DNA from: Symsagittifera roscoffensis
Taxonomy: Eukaryota; Xenacoelomorpha; Acoela; Convolutidae
Length of the DNA stretch: 64,000 bases
Reading direction: 5' to 3'
NCBI RefSeq assembly: GCF_963678635.1
Contig: NC_087069.1
Coordinates: 35,693,959-35,757,958 of the forward strand
Shown here: in pieces, positions 49,355 through 59,160 of the stretch
Numbering within the stretch: position 1 is the first letter of the stretch
Layout of the letters: the number at the start of each line of letters is the position of its first letter
Position numbers and translations under genes: made by a program
The notes under the pieces: model-generated
What the model was told of the DNA's origin: nothing
The model's database searches: none
The model's input: the letters and a program-made list of their open reading frames with translations, nothing else

Positions 49355-49630
49355 TCAAAATTTATCAGTCACATCGCAATTTTTTTTGTTCGTCAATCTT
49401 TTAATTTTTGTGTAATTGTCCGCCAAGGAATTGAATTTACCAGTTGACAAAGTTATTCCTTGTCGATACTTGAAAGTTCCCTCTTCGTCTTTTTTGTACA
49501 ATTTGATAGTTACATAAGTACCGGTCTGTGCGAATGTTTTTGCACCGACTCTAACTAAACGTTTATCATTCGAAAATATATCCCGAAAATCATCGAAATA
49601 GTCAACATCCGTTTCAAGAGAATGGTACAT
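49355..49630 (-). CDS. PC4-like ssDNA-binding protein candidate, unit 1
   Basis: Intact 91-codon minus-strand frame, ATG at 49630 reading leftward to a stop at 49355. Residues about 24-70 follow the PC4/p15 pattern: RLVRVGAKTFAQTGTYVTIK (two strands), YKKDEEGTFKYRQGITLSTG (the characteristic turn, then a K/R-x-GI-x-L strand) and a closing helix (FNSLADNYTKIKRL). PC4-type proteins bind single-stranded DNA as dimers and act in transcription and replication. A protein-primed replication system leaves displaced single strands that such a protein could coat. The frame is also intact in unit 2 (58279-58004). It sits between protease and polymerase, opposite to them. The fold call comes from pattern recognition. 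Confidence 0.5.
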   Translation of the reverse strand: MYHSLETDVDYFDDFRDIFSNDKRLVRVGAKTFAQTGTYVTIKLYKKDEEGTFKYRQGITLSTGKFNSLADNYTKIKRLTNKKNCDVTDKF

Positions 49631-50252
49631 AATAGTTGAGTAACAGCGAACTGGTTTTTAGAGTGGAACGTTGAAGAATGACTGATCACAGTATACGAGA
49701 CAATTCATGCGTTCCCAAATCAAAAGTTTATGTGACAACTTTACGAGCGCCTTAAGCCATAATGATACAACTTAATCACCAAGAAAATAATATCATAAAC
49801 GAGAAACAAAAATTTATACGGGTAATTAGTTGCTTTTATACTCCTTGTATACCCTAAAAATCTTCAATTGTTTTTCATCACGGTTTAATTTAATGATTGC
49901 TATCACTCATGTTAATAAAATTTTATCAGCATGTCACAGAATATCTGGAAAACTAACAAAAAATCTTGAACAGGAGTGCATTGACCGTAGCACTATAATA
50001 AAGCTATCAAATAAATCTGTAAAGTCGGATTTTCACACGCAAACTTAACATAGCCTCAAGCGTCGTGCGTAAAAGAATAAATAAAATTTGTTAGCTTCGC
50101 TTTAAATATTATTAGCCTTGACCTAAAGAAGCCATTCCATCCCATTCCTGATCTCATTCTCATTAATAAACTTTTCATACTTTTCATTCTCTCAGTTTCA
50201 TTTCGCTAACTCAGTCACATTTTTCTAACAAAACTTAAAACATCTTTAAGTC
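49631..50252. other. AT-rich spacer; possible divergent promoter region
   Basis: Nothing is firmly recognised. It lies between the minus-strand PC4-like gene and a plus-strand ORF, so it should hold divergent promoters. A short plus frame (49830-50048) repeats in unit 2 but has no motif. Unit 2 lacks about 80 bases corresponding to 50040-50140. Confidence 0.4.
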
Positions 50253-50852
50253 TTGACTGGTCCTTTACAAATAAAATCATTGTCTGATCGAGAAAGACCA
50301 ATTATACGAGAGAATCGATTGCAGTCATCCATCACCAGAAAGAGAGAGTCTCCCCGTCTAAAGCAAGTCCTTTCAATGACTTGGCTCCTGGGAAAAACGA
50401 CGGCAATCAAAATGCGTAATGGACTACAAAAAGTCACAAATTGCTACTAAACTACCTCCTTGATCACATCGATCTACTTCGACAGAATCGAAAAAAGAAG
50501 GTACGAGAGTTGCACTATTGACGAGAGCTATCCAGCATTAGAAAAGACTGAGATAAACGACCCAACCTCGCTCGAGCAATCTCCGAGAAAAATTCTCTTC
50601 GCCTACGACTGCGAGTCAATGTCGTTGTATGAAAATCAGGAGGGGTATATTCGTGATTATGCAGAGCGCGAAGCGTACTTGGATATTCCGACAGCAATGT
50701 CTCCGGAGTCGTTTGTTAGGGGATTAATTTCAACTCCAGAACAATCAACTTCCTATTCGAATGCTCGGATTTCATCGACACAGATTGCGGAGACAATTGA
50801 GCTAGCGACCCCATACCTTGTTCAAGGAACCCCTTCAATTGCAGTCTGCTAA
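50253..50852 (+). pseudogene. Orphan plus-strand ORF pair, unit 1
   Basis: From ATG 50253, TGPLQIKSLSDRERPIIREN and ITRKRESPRLKQ are arginine-rich. The frame then stops at 50448 and is followed after 10 bases by 50460-50852 (SIYFDRIEKRRYESCTIDES, PALEKTEINDPTSLEQSPRK, REAYLDIPTAMSPESFVRGL). The second half is polar and disordered-looking. In unit 2 the first part is open with small differences, and the second is cut at about 59160 by a local rearrangement. Function unknown. It might encode a cargo or terminal-type protein, but no evidence supports a choice. Confidence 0.4.
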
Positions 50853-52827
50853 GCGCCAAAAAAGAGAAAACTACAATTTCGAGAATTCTAATAACTGAAA
50901 CAAAAAGACTTTCCTTTGTTTCAAAAATTATTCCAAGGTTTAACAATTTCAATTTTGTTTGATTTGATTTTTAAGCTGATTCAACATGACCGTGTGTGTT
51001 TTATTTATCTCAGTTCTTATCTCGCTTAACAGATCAATTAAAGTTTGCTCTGAAAGATTTCAGCAAAATGTTAGTGAAAAATTAATAAAAAATCATTTAT
51101 CGAGAATAATTTTTCGCTAAAAAAATTGTTTAAAAAAGAATAAGAGAGAGAAAAAAGGACGCTTGCTTTTTAATGAACCTTATTTGAAATATCCTTTTCA
51201 GGGTATTGCTTTCTTTCCAAAAGAAGGGTTCAACATTTTCTTGTTGGTAGTCCAACCATATTTATTTGGCTTTTTCATTAAACACGCTCTGCACTCTCCC
51301 TCATTTTACTTTGTGCCCGATGGGGTTAGCTAGGTCTTATGCAAAGTATTCTAGAGTGTTTTAAGCCATAACTCTGTTTTGTATTTCGTTTATATACATG
51401 TTTTGTGTGTAAAACTGACAATTTTTTGGTAAAAAACGTGAAAAAATGAAAATTTATGTATTTTTTCGAAAGATAAACATGGCCCTTAAACCTGCTCGGG
51501 AAATCAGGGCAAATTGATTGAGGTTAGTTTCAATGGATTTGGAAACCAAAACTTTTTTTTACCAATTTTTAACTTTAATATTTACAAAAAAATCAGATTT
51601 TTGCAAAAGTCACACTTTTTGAAGCCTCTACTGTCTTTGATTTGGCTAAAAACGTTTTTTAAAATTCTACGCTTGTCCTTATTAGGCATCAGATAGCTTC
51701 TTAAAATTTCATAATACATATTTACCTGAATTTAAAATGAAAAAGATCATTTAACGGTAAAAATGAAGGGGAAAAATTTTAAAAATTATGTTTTTTTCTA
51801 GTTTTGAACACGACCAGTAGAACTGTGCACGAGATCAAATAAAACTTACTGGTTTGTTGTGTATTTATTTCAAAGACACTTTGGCTCAACTAGTTTTCCT
51901 TTTTTTAAGTTTTCAACATAATAAGTTTGAGGTGTTCCTTTAATTTGGAAAGAAATAATGTTTTTTTTCTACTTGACTTTACAGAACGGGAGCCGTTCCC
52001 GAGAAGCGTAGCGACGAGCAACGCCGGGATACATATTGCCCTCTAAATCAAACGGCCAAGCCTTAATATTACGATGAACACGATATGAAATAATTCCCGG
52101 TACACTGAATCACATGAAAGAAGTTTGATTTCGATATCTTTTAAACATATTCAAATGACAATCTATGCTTATCATATGCAATTTACCTATGCAATCTATG
52201 CAATTATCATGATATCCAATTTGAAAAATTTTCATTTTCCAACATTATTTCATAATTCAACTCACTTATATAGTTGAGGGCTCTAATTTCTCCACTTTTT
52301 ATTTCATATTTCTACTTTTTATTATACCTATTTAAGCAAACCAAAAAGTGGACTTGAAATCATTAAAAAATTATTGCTTCCCAGTTAAAATTAGCCAAAA
52401 AAAGTTTTAGGCTGAATCTGAACCATTCTAAGCTTAAAACTTTATAATTTAATGCTGAAATGTTAATTGAAAGTGTAAACCAATCACCTAAAAAGTGCCA
52501 AACGTTTAAAAAAAATTAACGCTACCCCTTAAAATAAATAGCACAAGTTTGAGGCTGTAAAGGAATCAGTTTTTCAAAAAAAGAAAACCCTTGCCTTGAA
52601 TAAGGTGATGAGATAAGTAGAGCCTAAGGCTGTAATAAACCCTGTTTTCGGAAAGGAAATTACTTATTGTTCACAGCGAAGTATAACTCTCGTTAATGGC
52701 TTCTACTTGTCCTTACTCGCAAAACTCTTGGCTTCTAGTCCTATTCACTTCTCGTTTTTGCTTCTTCATAACCAGATTTACTTCAATCTTGAAATTTTTC
52801 TGAATTACTTCAGTAACTTCAACAAAC
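50853..52827. other. AT-rich non-coding region with the right inverted-repeat arm
   Basis: No gene is seen over nearly 2 kb. It is AT-rich with many homopolymers. 50860-52120 is the ancestor of the locally multiplied block in unit 2 (59161-61650). The right inverted-repeat arm is at 51987-52090. 52120-52827 repeats at 61640-62360 with small changes. Confidence 0.6.
51987..52090 (-). repeat. Inverted-repeat arm, right (partner 48365-48465)
   Basis: This is the reverse-complement partner of the left arm. In unit 2 the same arm is present three times (about 59202-59305, 60200-60305 and 61517-61622), while the left arm of unit 2 is cut at 57176. The surrounding ACAGAACGGGAG and TGCCCTCTAAATCAAAC words make it easy to find. 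Confidence 0.8.
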
Positions 52828-54885
52828 AATGCCAAGTTCTACTTCTATTGCAACACCTGTTCTTGCCAGAAGTGCGGAAAATTACTGAGCTCTAAAAGGA
52901 ACTTGAAAAGACCTGAGCAAAAAGTACATAAGATCCTTCCCCCTCCTACTCGAATTAATTGCGAAAAGTGTCTCGAATCATTCGAGAGTTTGTCGGAAGT
53001 CCGAGAGCACGTCGAGCTGGCACATGACATGACTTCCAATAGTCATTGTATCTATTGTCATATAATATTCTCACCGTAGAAAGCTACCAAAAACTTTTGC
53101 TGAAGAAGCAAGCCTTGCCAGTTTTGGACGGCATCGAGACGAGTTCTTCCGCTGCCCCGACGGAAAGCGCGTTCAGAGGTAAATTGCGCCGATACGATCT
53201 CAAGTTTGGTGAAAAAGAAATGAATTTGATTCAAGTCATGATACAAAACAAGGACGAACTAGATGCTCTCATACTGAAAAAGGTCAAAGAGGGTCCGAAC
53301 AAAGTGCAGCTCCATGTGGAAGACGGGGACACTAAAAACTTAGAAAGGACCATGCTTTTTCTAAACACTAAGACATTGACAGTGTACTTCGAAGGAATAG
53401 CTGGGGATGAATACTTGGAACTGATGGAACATATGGTCATTTTATTCAATTCGTTCTCTTCTCACGATAGCGGATGGATAATCGATCGAATTGAAAAACT
53501 GCAAATCAGTTTCGCGGCCTTCTCCAATAAGAACAGGATCTTACCTCGAGCTTGCTGATGCAATCAGCGCTGCTTCTACTCTGCTCACAAATATCAACAC
53601 TAAAGATGATGACCGTTGTTTTCAATGCTGTTTTGTTGCAGTATATGAAAACGTGAATGACCCGCCCTCTACCCCATATCTAGACGGTTGCTGGAGAAAA
53701 ACAAAATCTCAACCTACGATCTGGACAAAGTAGAAAATGTGAAAATTAATGGGGATTACAAAATGCCAATGGGTCTGATGGATATGGACAGATTTGAAAG
53801 ACTGATCAATTGTCAAGTAAACTCTCGATGATTTTCTTCACCTATTCAAACCCTCTTTATTTTTCACGCCAAAACTAGATATAAAGTTTCTAGAAGAGAA
53901 CTTTTTCTGTTCAGGTTCCACGATACCGAGTTTTTGCCCGTAAGAGTGTCACTAGTAGCATGGTTGTGGACTTATTGCTGCTGACAGATGGATCAAAATA
54001 TCACTATGTGTTGATTAGTGATCTCCAGAAACTGGTCGAGTACGTGTGGCACAAAATGCACCGACTCCAATCTGAAATTTGCCGCAAATGTTTCCACACA
54101 TGGGCTTCATTCGAAACTCTGAGAAGACATCAAGAACTTTGCTACCAAGACGAAGATGTCGTCATAACAATGCCCAAGCCGTGAAAAGATGACCAAAAAT
54201 TTAAAACTTAGCAGCTCTTTGGTACGTACCCAGTGTAATCTACTTTGATTTGGAGTCAATTCTCTTACCAGTATACGGACCGCATTCTGATCCGCAAAAG
54301 TCTAGCACGCAAACAATTGAAATCCACTAACCTTGTGGCTACGCAATAGCAGTAATCGAGTTTGGGGGAAAATATCTGTTAAAGTTTGAGCTTAAAAGAG
54401 GTCCGAATGTGATAGAAGAGCTAATTAGCTGCCTTGAATCATTAGCGTGACAAATTTACGTAGAAAAAAGGAAATATCACACTTTCACCTGTGTAAAAGA
54501 CACGGAAGGGGAAGATGCTTCGGTTTGTTGGATATGCGAGAACGATTTTTCCGACAATGATCAAGTGCTACTCAACCATTGTCATTGCACCAACAAGTTC
54601 CTGGGTTGGGCACATAATGAGTGTAACTTTAATAGAAAAAAAACGAATTACATCCCAATTAGTAGGTCATAGTTTGTCAAATGATGACTTACAATTTATA
54701 ATCAAAGCGCTGGCAAAAGCGATTCGGAAAACATTTTTTCTGTAAAACCCGCATCTGAAGAAAAATATATATCCTTGACAATCTCAGTATATATAAAAAC
54801 GTACACGGACAAAAACGGAAAAATCAAAAAACTCTACGAAAATCTAACATTCACATATTTCTTCAATTTTCCTCTTTTTTAATCA
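52828..54885 (+). pseudogene. Polinton protein-primed DNA polymerase B, N-terminal half only, unit 1
   Basis: This is the replicative polymerase of the element. It starts with zinc-finger-like pairs (CNTCSCQKCGKLL, a C2H2-type CEKCLESFESLSEVREH, CIYC). A long linker follows (LRRYDLKFGEKEMNLIQVMI, TLTVYFEGIAGDEYLELMEH, DSGWIIDRIEKLQISFAAFS). A region typical of these polymerases comes next (DDRCFQCCFVAVYE, KYHYVLISDLQKLVEYVWHK, ICRKCFHTWASFETLRRHQE). Exo I-like IYFDLESIL lies at about 54238-54264 (Asp 54247, Glu 54253), then a Cys/His block (VCWICENDF, NHCHCTNKFLGWAHNECNLN) and a late exonuclease trace near 54740-54880. The palm with the catalytic aspartates is absent. Frame changes at about 53075, 53530, 53730 and 54190 break it. 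Confidence 0.85.
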
Positions 54886-55447
54886 TAATTTAGAGTCATC
54901 TGCTCTTTTTTGGTAAAAGAAATTAAATTTGTTCGGTATAAATTGAGTTGCTGACGTGAAATGAAACTATCCCCGGCGTTGTAGAAAAGAATCATAATTT
55001 TACTTATGTTTAGAAGGCACTCAAAAATTGAGTGCCAAAGGAATAAAACGGAGTACACAGAGAAAACTGGTCCACCAAACATTCAGGGACACATTTTTCA
55101 ATGGGTAATCAATGAGTATGTACAACTAAAATTTAGATTCGAAAGATCACACCAAAATGACAGTGAAACAAAACAAACTTGCATAATCCCCATTCGACTC
55201 AAAAAGTTTTCTCCTTTTCGACAGAATTTCTACAGTGCCCTTCGGCTATAAAACCGCCACAGAAAATGCATTTCTAGAAGACATTTACATAGACACCGTG
55301 TGGGCCAACTCATACAATGAAACTGATAATAGTTCTCCCGAATTTCAACTTCAGATTGAGGATTTTTACAGCGGCCCTACTCAGAAACAGAGCTGCAAGA
55401 AGAAGAAGAAGCTTCTAGTAGCCGAGTCCGTAAACTTTCCCCAATAA
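54886..55447 (+). pseudogene. Unknown ORFs at the right end of unit 1
   Basis: Two short open pieces are present, 55006-55249 (basic, QGHIFQWVINEYVQLKFRFE) and 55235-55447 (MPFGYKTATENAFLEDIYID, SSPEFQLQIEDFYSGPTQKQ, ending with a lysine run and LLVAESVNFPQ). The C-terminal part of the second is repeated at 63200-63351 in unit 2, where it is fused to polymerase sequence by a deletion. Nothing recognisable as a polymerase C-terminus is seen. It may be a separate small basic protein. Confidence 0.35.
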
Positions 55448-55733
55448 TTAACCCCCTTTATTTTATCTGAAGCTTCAGAAGAACGGCCATCTAAAAAACA
55501 GTGCAAAGAAAACCAAAACAATAAACCTTAAATTGTGAAATATATTTCCAGATGATTTCTACTGTTCGCGTCCTTTTTATACTTCGACTAGTACATGTTT
55601 TTGGTTGTTACCAATTTAAAACTAAAAAATTTTCGTATTGGGCTCAATCACTGTTTTAACATACATAGCTTCAGGCAAATAAACTAGTTGACGCAAACCA
55701 AGTGTTAATTCAAATAAATGTGGAAAAAACTTT
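55448..55733. repeat. Right-end non-coding block, shared with 63354-63640
   Basis: AT-rich sequence including TAGTACATGTTTTTGGTT, repeated with few changes at 63354-63640. At about 55728-55734 it joins directly to the interior of the major capsid gene (AAAATGCATTCACCC), which is the tandem-duplication junction. Both parents share ACTTT followed closely by AAAATG-like bases, so microhomology may have guided the joint. Confidence 0.75.
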
Positions 55734-55736
55734 AAA

Positions 55737-56890
55737 ATGCATTCACCCAAAAAAGGGACCTTCCTATTCTCCTGAGGGTTGTGTGCTCGAGTTTGAAGTA
55801 CTCGGCGACAGAAAAATGTTCATCGATCTTCAACGTACTCGTTTGGAAATAGTTGCACGAATTTACATTCGCATGAATTTACACGAATGTTTCAAACGCA
55901 TGTTACAGAGGCGGCAAACAGAGATACGCCGTTTTTTGTTAACAAACACTTATCTTCATTTTTTTCTAAGTGTACACTGTCTCTGAATGGTGAGAAAACA
56001 TCAACTACCAACGCTAATTTTGCGAACAAACTTTTTTTTAAGACTGAGTTTTCATACGGTAACATGCCAAGAAAACATGGTTGGCTTGTCAGGGTTATTG
56101 GGTCTTTTGGTAAAATTGCTTGCGACTTCTTATTGTGTGACAAGCACCTTTTTAGCGGTGTCAAAATTAGATTATCTTTTAGACGTTCTCCTGGCGACTT
56201 CGTTTTCATATCTGAAGATGCTGCTGAACACTACATGGTTCAAATATTCGAAGCTAATCTCTATGTCAGAAAGATGACTGTGACTGACTATGTTCTCTTA
56301 TCAAAAGAAAAAACTTTGTTGAAGAACCCTGCAATTTATAATTACATCGAAGTAGTACGAAAAACGTTTCTGGCAACTGCAGGAGTACAAAGCTGGCGAC
56401 AAGAGGATGTTTTTGCAAAAGAACTTGTTCGAAGAATGATAGTAGCAATGAGCATAAACGAAGCGTATTTGGGTACAAATAGGACGAACCCTTTTCAGTA
56501 CCAGAATTTTGGGTTGAATGAGATCATTGTGTACAGATACGGTCTACCCATTGCCGGAACTCCCGTCTCAACATCAGACAAAAAAGCATTTATTACAGTA
56601 CGCTCGAGGCTCTTGATTTTGTTTTGAACACTAGTCATGGAATCAGTCTCGCTAATTATGATAATCATTATAACATGGCTTTTGATCTCACATCTACTCA
56701 GGAGGCTACAGACGATTTTATTCATCCTGATTTGACCAATTGCACTACTTCGGTCAAACTCAAATTTGACGCAGGTCTCGGTAATAACGTCGAGTTATTA
56801 TTTATGGGAGAGCGTGCATCAACAGTTTATATGCGTTCAGATAGAAAAACTACCAAAAATACTCTTATGACCAAAGCTAGACTTGAATAA
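55737..56890 (+). pseudogene. Polinton major capsid protein, unit 2 (N-terminus missing)
   Basis: Same family as 46610-47825. The N-terminal codons are replaced by the duplication junction. LEFEVLGDRKMFIDLQRTRL lies at 55789-55860. The long middle frame 55887-56627 is open for 246 codons, covering NRDTPFFVNKHLSSFFSKCT, SWRQEDVFAKELVRRMIVAM and IIVYRYGLPIAGTPVST. The C-terminal part (56624-56890, ANYDNHYNMAFDLTSTQEAT, NVELLFMGERAST) is in a third frame. The two frame changes are at the same places as in unit 1 (about 55900 and 56595), but the in-frame stops of unit 1 are absent. It is better preserved yet still broken. Confidence 0.85.
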
Positions 56891-57180
56891 TTTTCAAATA
56901 ATGGAACTTATTAGCGGTTGTAAACATTTGAAATATTGCTTTGGAGGTAATTTTCCGGCAGATTTTCCTTGCTCCTCAAAACTGAAGAACAAAAATACGT
57001 TCATGATTATGAATACTTCGCCATCGGATCAACCAGGAACCCATTGGTTGCTTTTTGCTCAAGCTGGAGGACAGATATTCTTTGAAGATCCTATATGTAA
57101 AAGATTATATGATTATCCCCTCGGGTACAAGAGTATGCGACGTACAATTCACAAAGGAAATCAACTGCTAACCCGGCGTT
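56883..57180 (+). pseudogene. Polinton adenain-like protease, unit 2 (catalytic Cys region deleted)
   Basis: It starts at a TTG/ATG-poor context equivalent to 47823, NNFQIMELISGCKHLKYCFG. The catalytic His is kept at codon 54 (57042, in GTHWLLFA) and the acidic residue in FFEDP. At 57168-57176 the sequence CAACTGCTA joins directly to CCCGGCGTTGCTCG, which in unit 1 lies about 250-300 bases further on. The deletion removes the catalytic Cys and everything after it. The frame then runs into unrelated sequence to 57344. It is non-functional. Confidence 0.85.
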
Positions 57181-57540
57181 GCTCGTCGCTACATTCCTTG
57201 GGAACGCCTCTCGCATGTGTGGTAACATTTTTATTGAAACAAGAGAGCAAAAAAAAGCAATATTTAAAACTTGAATTTCTTCTCCATAATAAAATTTATA
57301 AACGCAGTGTTTTAATCAATTTGCATACAATCATACCCACATAAAATTATTTCAATTATTCTAGAAAACTCATTTCACCAATCAATGCAGCCTTTTCACC
57401 ATTCAAAATATTAGTAAAGCGTTCAATTTTTGCGTCAGTAATGATGTCAGTTTGAGTTTGTACAGAATTAGCCTGCGAGCCGATGCAAACTAGAGGCAAT
57501 CGTCTGCGAACTGGAACACGACTAAACTCTAAATTGTTGA
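57181..57540. other. AT-rich spacer with truncated left inverted-repeat arm
   Basis: No gene is seen. It repeats 48423-48780 with minor changes. The first 55 bases are the remaining inner part of the left inverted-repeat arm. The outer part was removed by the deletion that cut the protease. Confidence 0.6.
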
Positions 57541-57905
57541 ATTATAAATCACAGCTATTTTCAATTTTTCCATCAAAGGGCCAGACAGTTGATGGTTGGA
57601 GCAACCCAAAAACAAATATTTGAATGCAGAGAGAAGGCACGGAACAACGAAGGCTTTTGAAGTCATCTTGTTTTAAAAGTCGGTAGACTCTTCTGCGAAT
57701 TCGACCAGCGAATGATAATCGATTGACTGCAAAAATCTAGTTTATTCAAATAGGAGGATACCACAAAATTTGCACTTGAAGCAAAGCCAGAGAAGATAGG
57801 TTGTTGATTCAGGATGAAAAGTTTGTAATTTTCACGGAATTTTGAAACAATTAGTGGATGGCTCATACATTGCTTCAACCATTGCTTTGTAGTTTCAATT
57901 AACAA
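57541..57905 (-). pseudogene. Unknown minus-strand protein, unit 2
   Basis: Single-copy version of the gene at 48600-49293. Read leftward from 57905: LIETTKQWLKQCMSHPLIVS, KFRENYKLFILNQQPIFSGF and ASSANFVVSSYLNKLDFCSQ, then a frame change near 57715 and the conserved CLLSAFKYLFLGCSNHQLSG-type end. It lacks the 123-bp duplication seen in unit 1, so it shows the older gene structure. Unrecognised, helical, downstream of the PC4-like gene on the same strand. Confidence 0.4.
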
Positions 57906-58003
57906 ACTGGTTAAAATTTTTACAGAACTCGACAGTTATCATCGTTTTTACTTTCGCATTTTTTTTCCGAGCAGGAAGATTTTTTAGATTTGTTTCGATT
58001 TTT

Positions 58004-58279
58004 TCAAAATTTATCAGTCACATCGCAATTTTTTTTGTTCGTCAATCTTTTAATTTTTGTGTAATTGTCCGCCAAGGAATCGAATTTACCAGTTGACAAA
58101 GTTATTCCTTGTCGATACTTGAAAGTTCCCTCTTCGTCTTTTTTGTACAATTTGATAGTTACATAAGTACCGCTCTGTGCGAATGTTTTTGCACCGACTC
58201 TAACTAAACGTTTATCATTCGAAAATATATCCCGAAAATCATCGAAATAGTCAGCATCCGTTTCAAGAGAATGGTACAT
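58004..58279 (-). CDS. PC4-like ssDNA-binding protein candidate, unit 2
   Basis: Intact 91-codon minus-strand frame, ATG at 58279 reading leftward. It differs from the unit 1 copy (49630-49355) at only a few residues (for example SLETDADYF versus SLETDVDYF, and FAQSGTYV versus FAQTGTYV). The PC4-like core RLVRVGAKTFAQSGTYVTIK and YRQGITLSTG is the same. It is one of the very few genes in the Polinton half that is unbroken in both units, which makes recent function or a short exposure to decay possible. Same caveat on the fold as for unit 1. Confidence 0.5.
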   Translation of the reverse strand: MYHSLETDADYFDDFRDIFSNDKRLVRVGAKTFAQSGTYVTIKLYKKDEEGTFKYRQGITLSTGKFDSLADNYTKIKRLTNKKNCDVTDKF

Positions 58280-58786
58280 AATAGTTGAGTAACAGCGAAC
58301 TGGTTTTTAGAATGACTGATCACAGTATACGAGACAATTCATGCGTTCCCAAATCAAAAGTTTATGCGACAACTTTACGTGCGCCTTAAGCCATAATGAT
58401 ACAACTTAATCACCAAAGAAATAATATCATAAACGAGAAACAAAAATTTATACGGGTAATGAGTTGCTTTTTTACTCCTTGTATACCCTAAAAATCTTCA
58501 ATTGTTTTTTATCACGGTTTAATTTAATGATTGCTATCACTCATGTTAATAAAACTTTATCAGCATGTCACAGAATATCTGGAAAACTAACAAAAAATCT
58601 TGAACATGAGTGCATTGACCGTAGCCACTATAATAAAGCTATCAAATAAATCTGTAAAGCCGGATTTTCACCATCCCATTCCTGATCTCATTCTCAATAA
58701 TAAATTTTTCATACTTTTCATTCTCTCAGTTTCATTTCGCTAACTCAGTCTTATTTTTCTAACAAAACTTAAAACATCTTTAAGTC
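58280..58786. other. AT-rich spacer, unit 2
   Basis: Nothing is firmly recognised. It repeats 49631-50252 but is shorter, with about 80 bases missing after GCCGGATTTTCA (near 58670). It would contain promoters for the two flanking, divergent ORFs. Confidence 0.4.
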
Positions 58787-59160
58787 TTGACTGGTCCTTT
58801 ACAAATAAAATCAGTGTCTGATCGAGAAAGACCAAATATACGAGAGAATCGATTGCAGTCATCCATCATCAGAAAGAGAGAGTCTCCCCGTCTAAAGCAA
58901 GTCCTTTCAAGACTTGGCTCCTCGGAAAAACGACGGCAATCAAAATGCGTAATGGACTACAACAAGTCACAAATTGCTACTAAACTACCTCTTTGATCCC
59001 ATCGATCTACTTCGACAGAATCGAAAAAAGAAGGTACGAGAGTTGCACTATTGACGAGAGCTATCCAGCATTAGAAAAGACTGAGATAAACGACCCAACC
59101 TCGCTCGAGCAATCTCCGAGAAAAATTCCTTCGCCTACGACTGCGAGTCAATGTCGTTGT
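58787..59160 (+). pseudogene. Orphan plus-strand ORF, unit 2, truncated
   Basis: Copy of 50253-50640. The first frame (58787-58996) reads TGPLQIKSVSDRERPNIREN and SPRLKQVLSRLGSSEKRRQS. The second (58993-59160) reads SIYFDRIEKRRYESCTIDES and LEKTEINDPTSLEQSPRK. At 59161 the sequence jumps to AATTTGGAAAGAAACAATG, a block that in unit 1 lies about 1.3 kb downstream, so the C-terminal half of the gene is lost. Function unknown. Confidence 0.4.

Larger units (their letters stand above)
41560..55733 (+). mobile_element. Polinton/Maverick-type element, unit 1 (degenerate)
   Basis: The diagnostic set of this superfamily is present as remnants: FtsK/HerA-type packaging ATPase (43.55-44.28 kb), DDE integrase (44.26-45.57), capsid-associated proteins (45.56-46.67), double-jelly-roll major capsid protein (46.6-47.8), adenain-like protease (47.8-48.2) and protein-primed DNA polymerase (52.8-54.9). 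No terminal inverted repeats of the whole element or 6-bp target duplication could be identified, so its ends are uncertain. All core genes carry stops or frame changes. The part from 46.67 kb onward is duplicated in tandem as unit 2. Confidence 0.85.
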
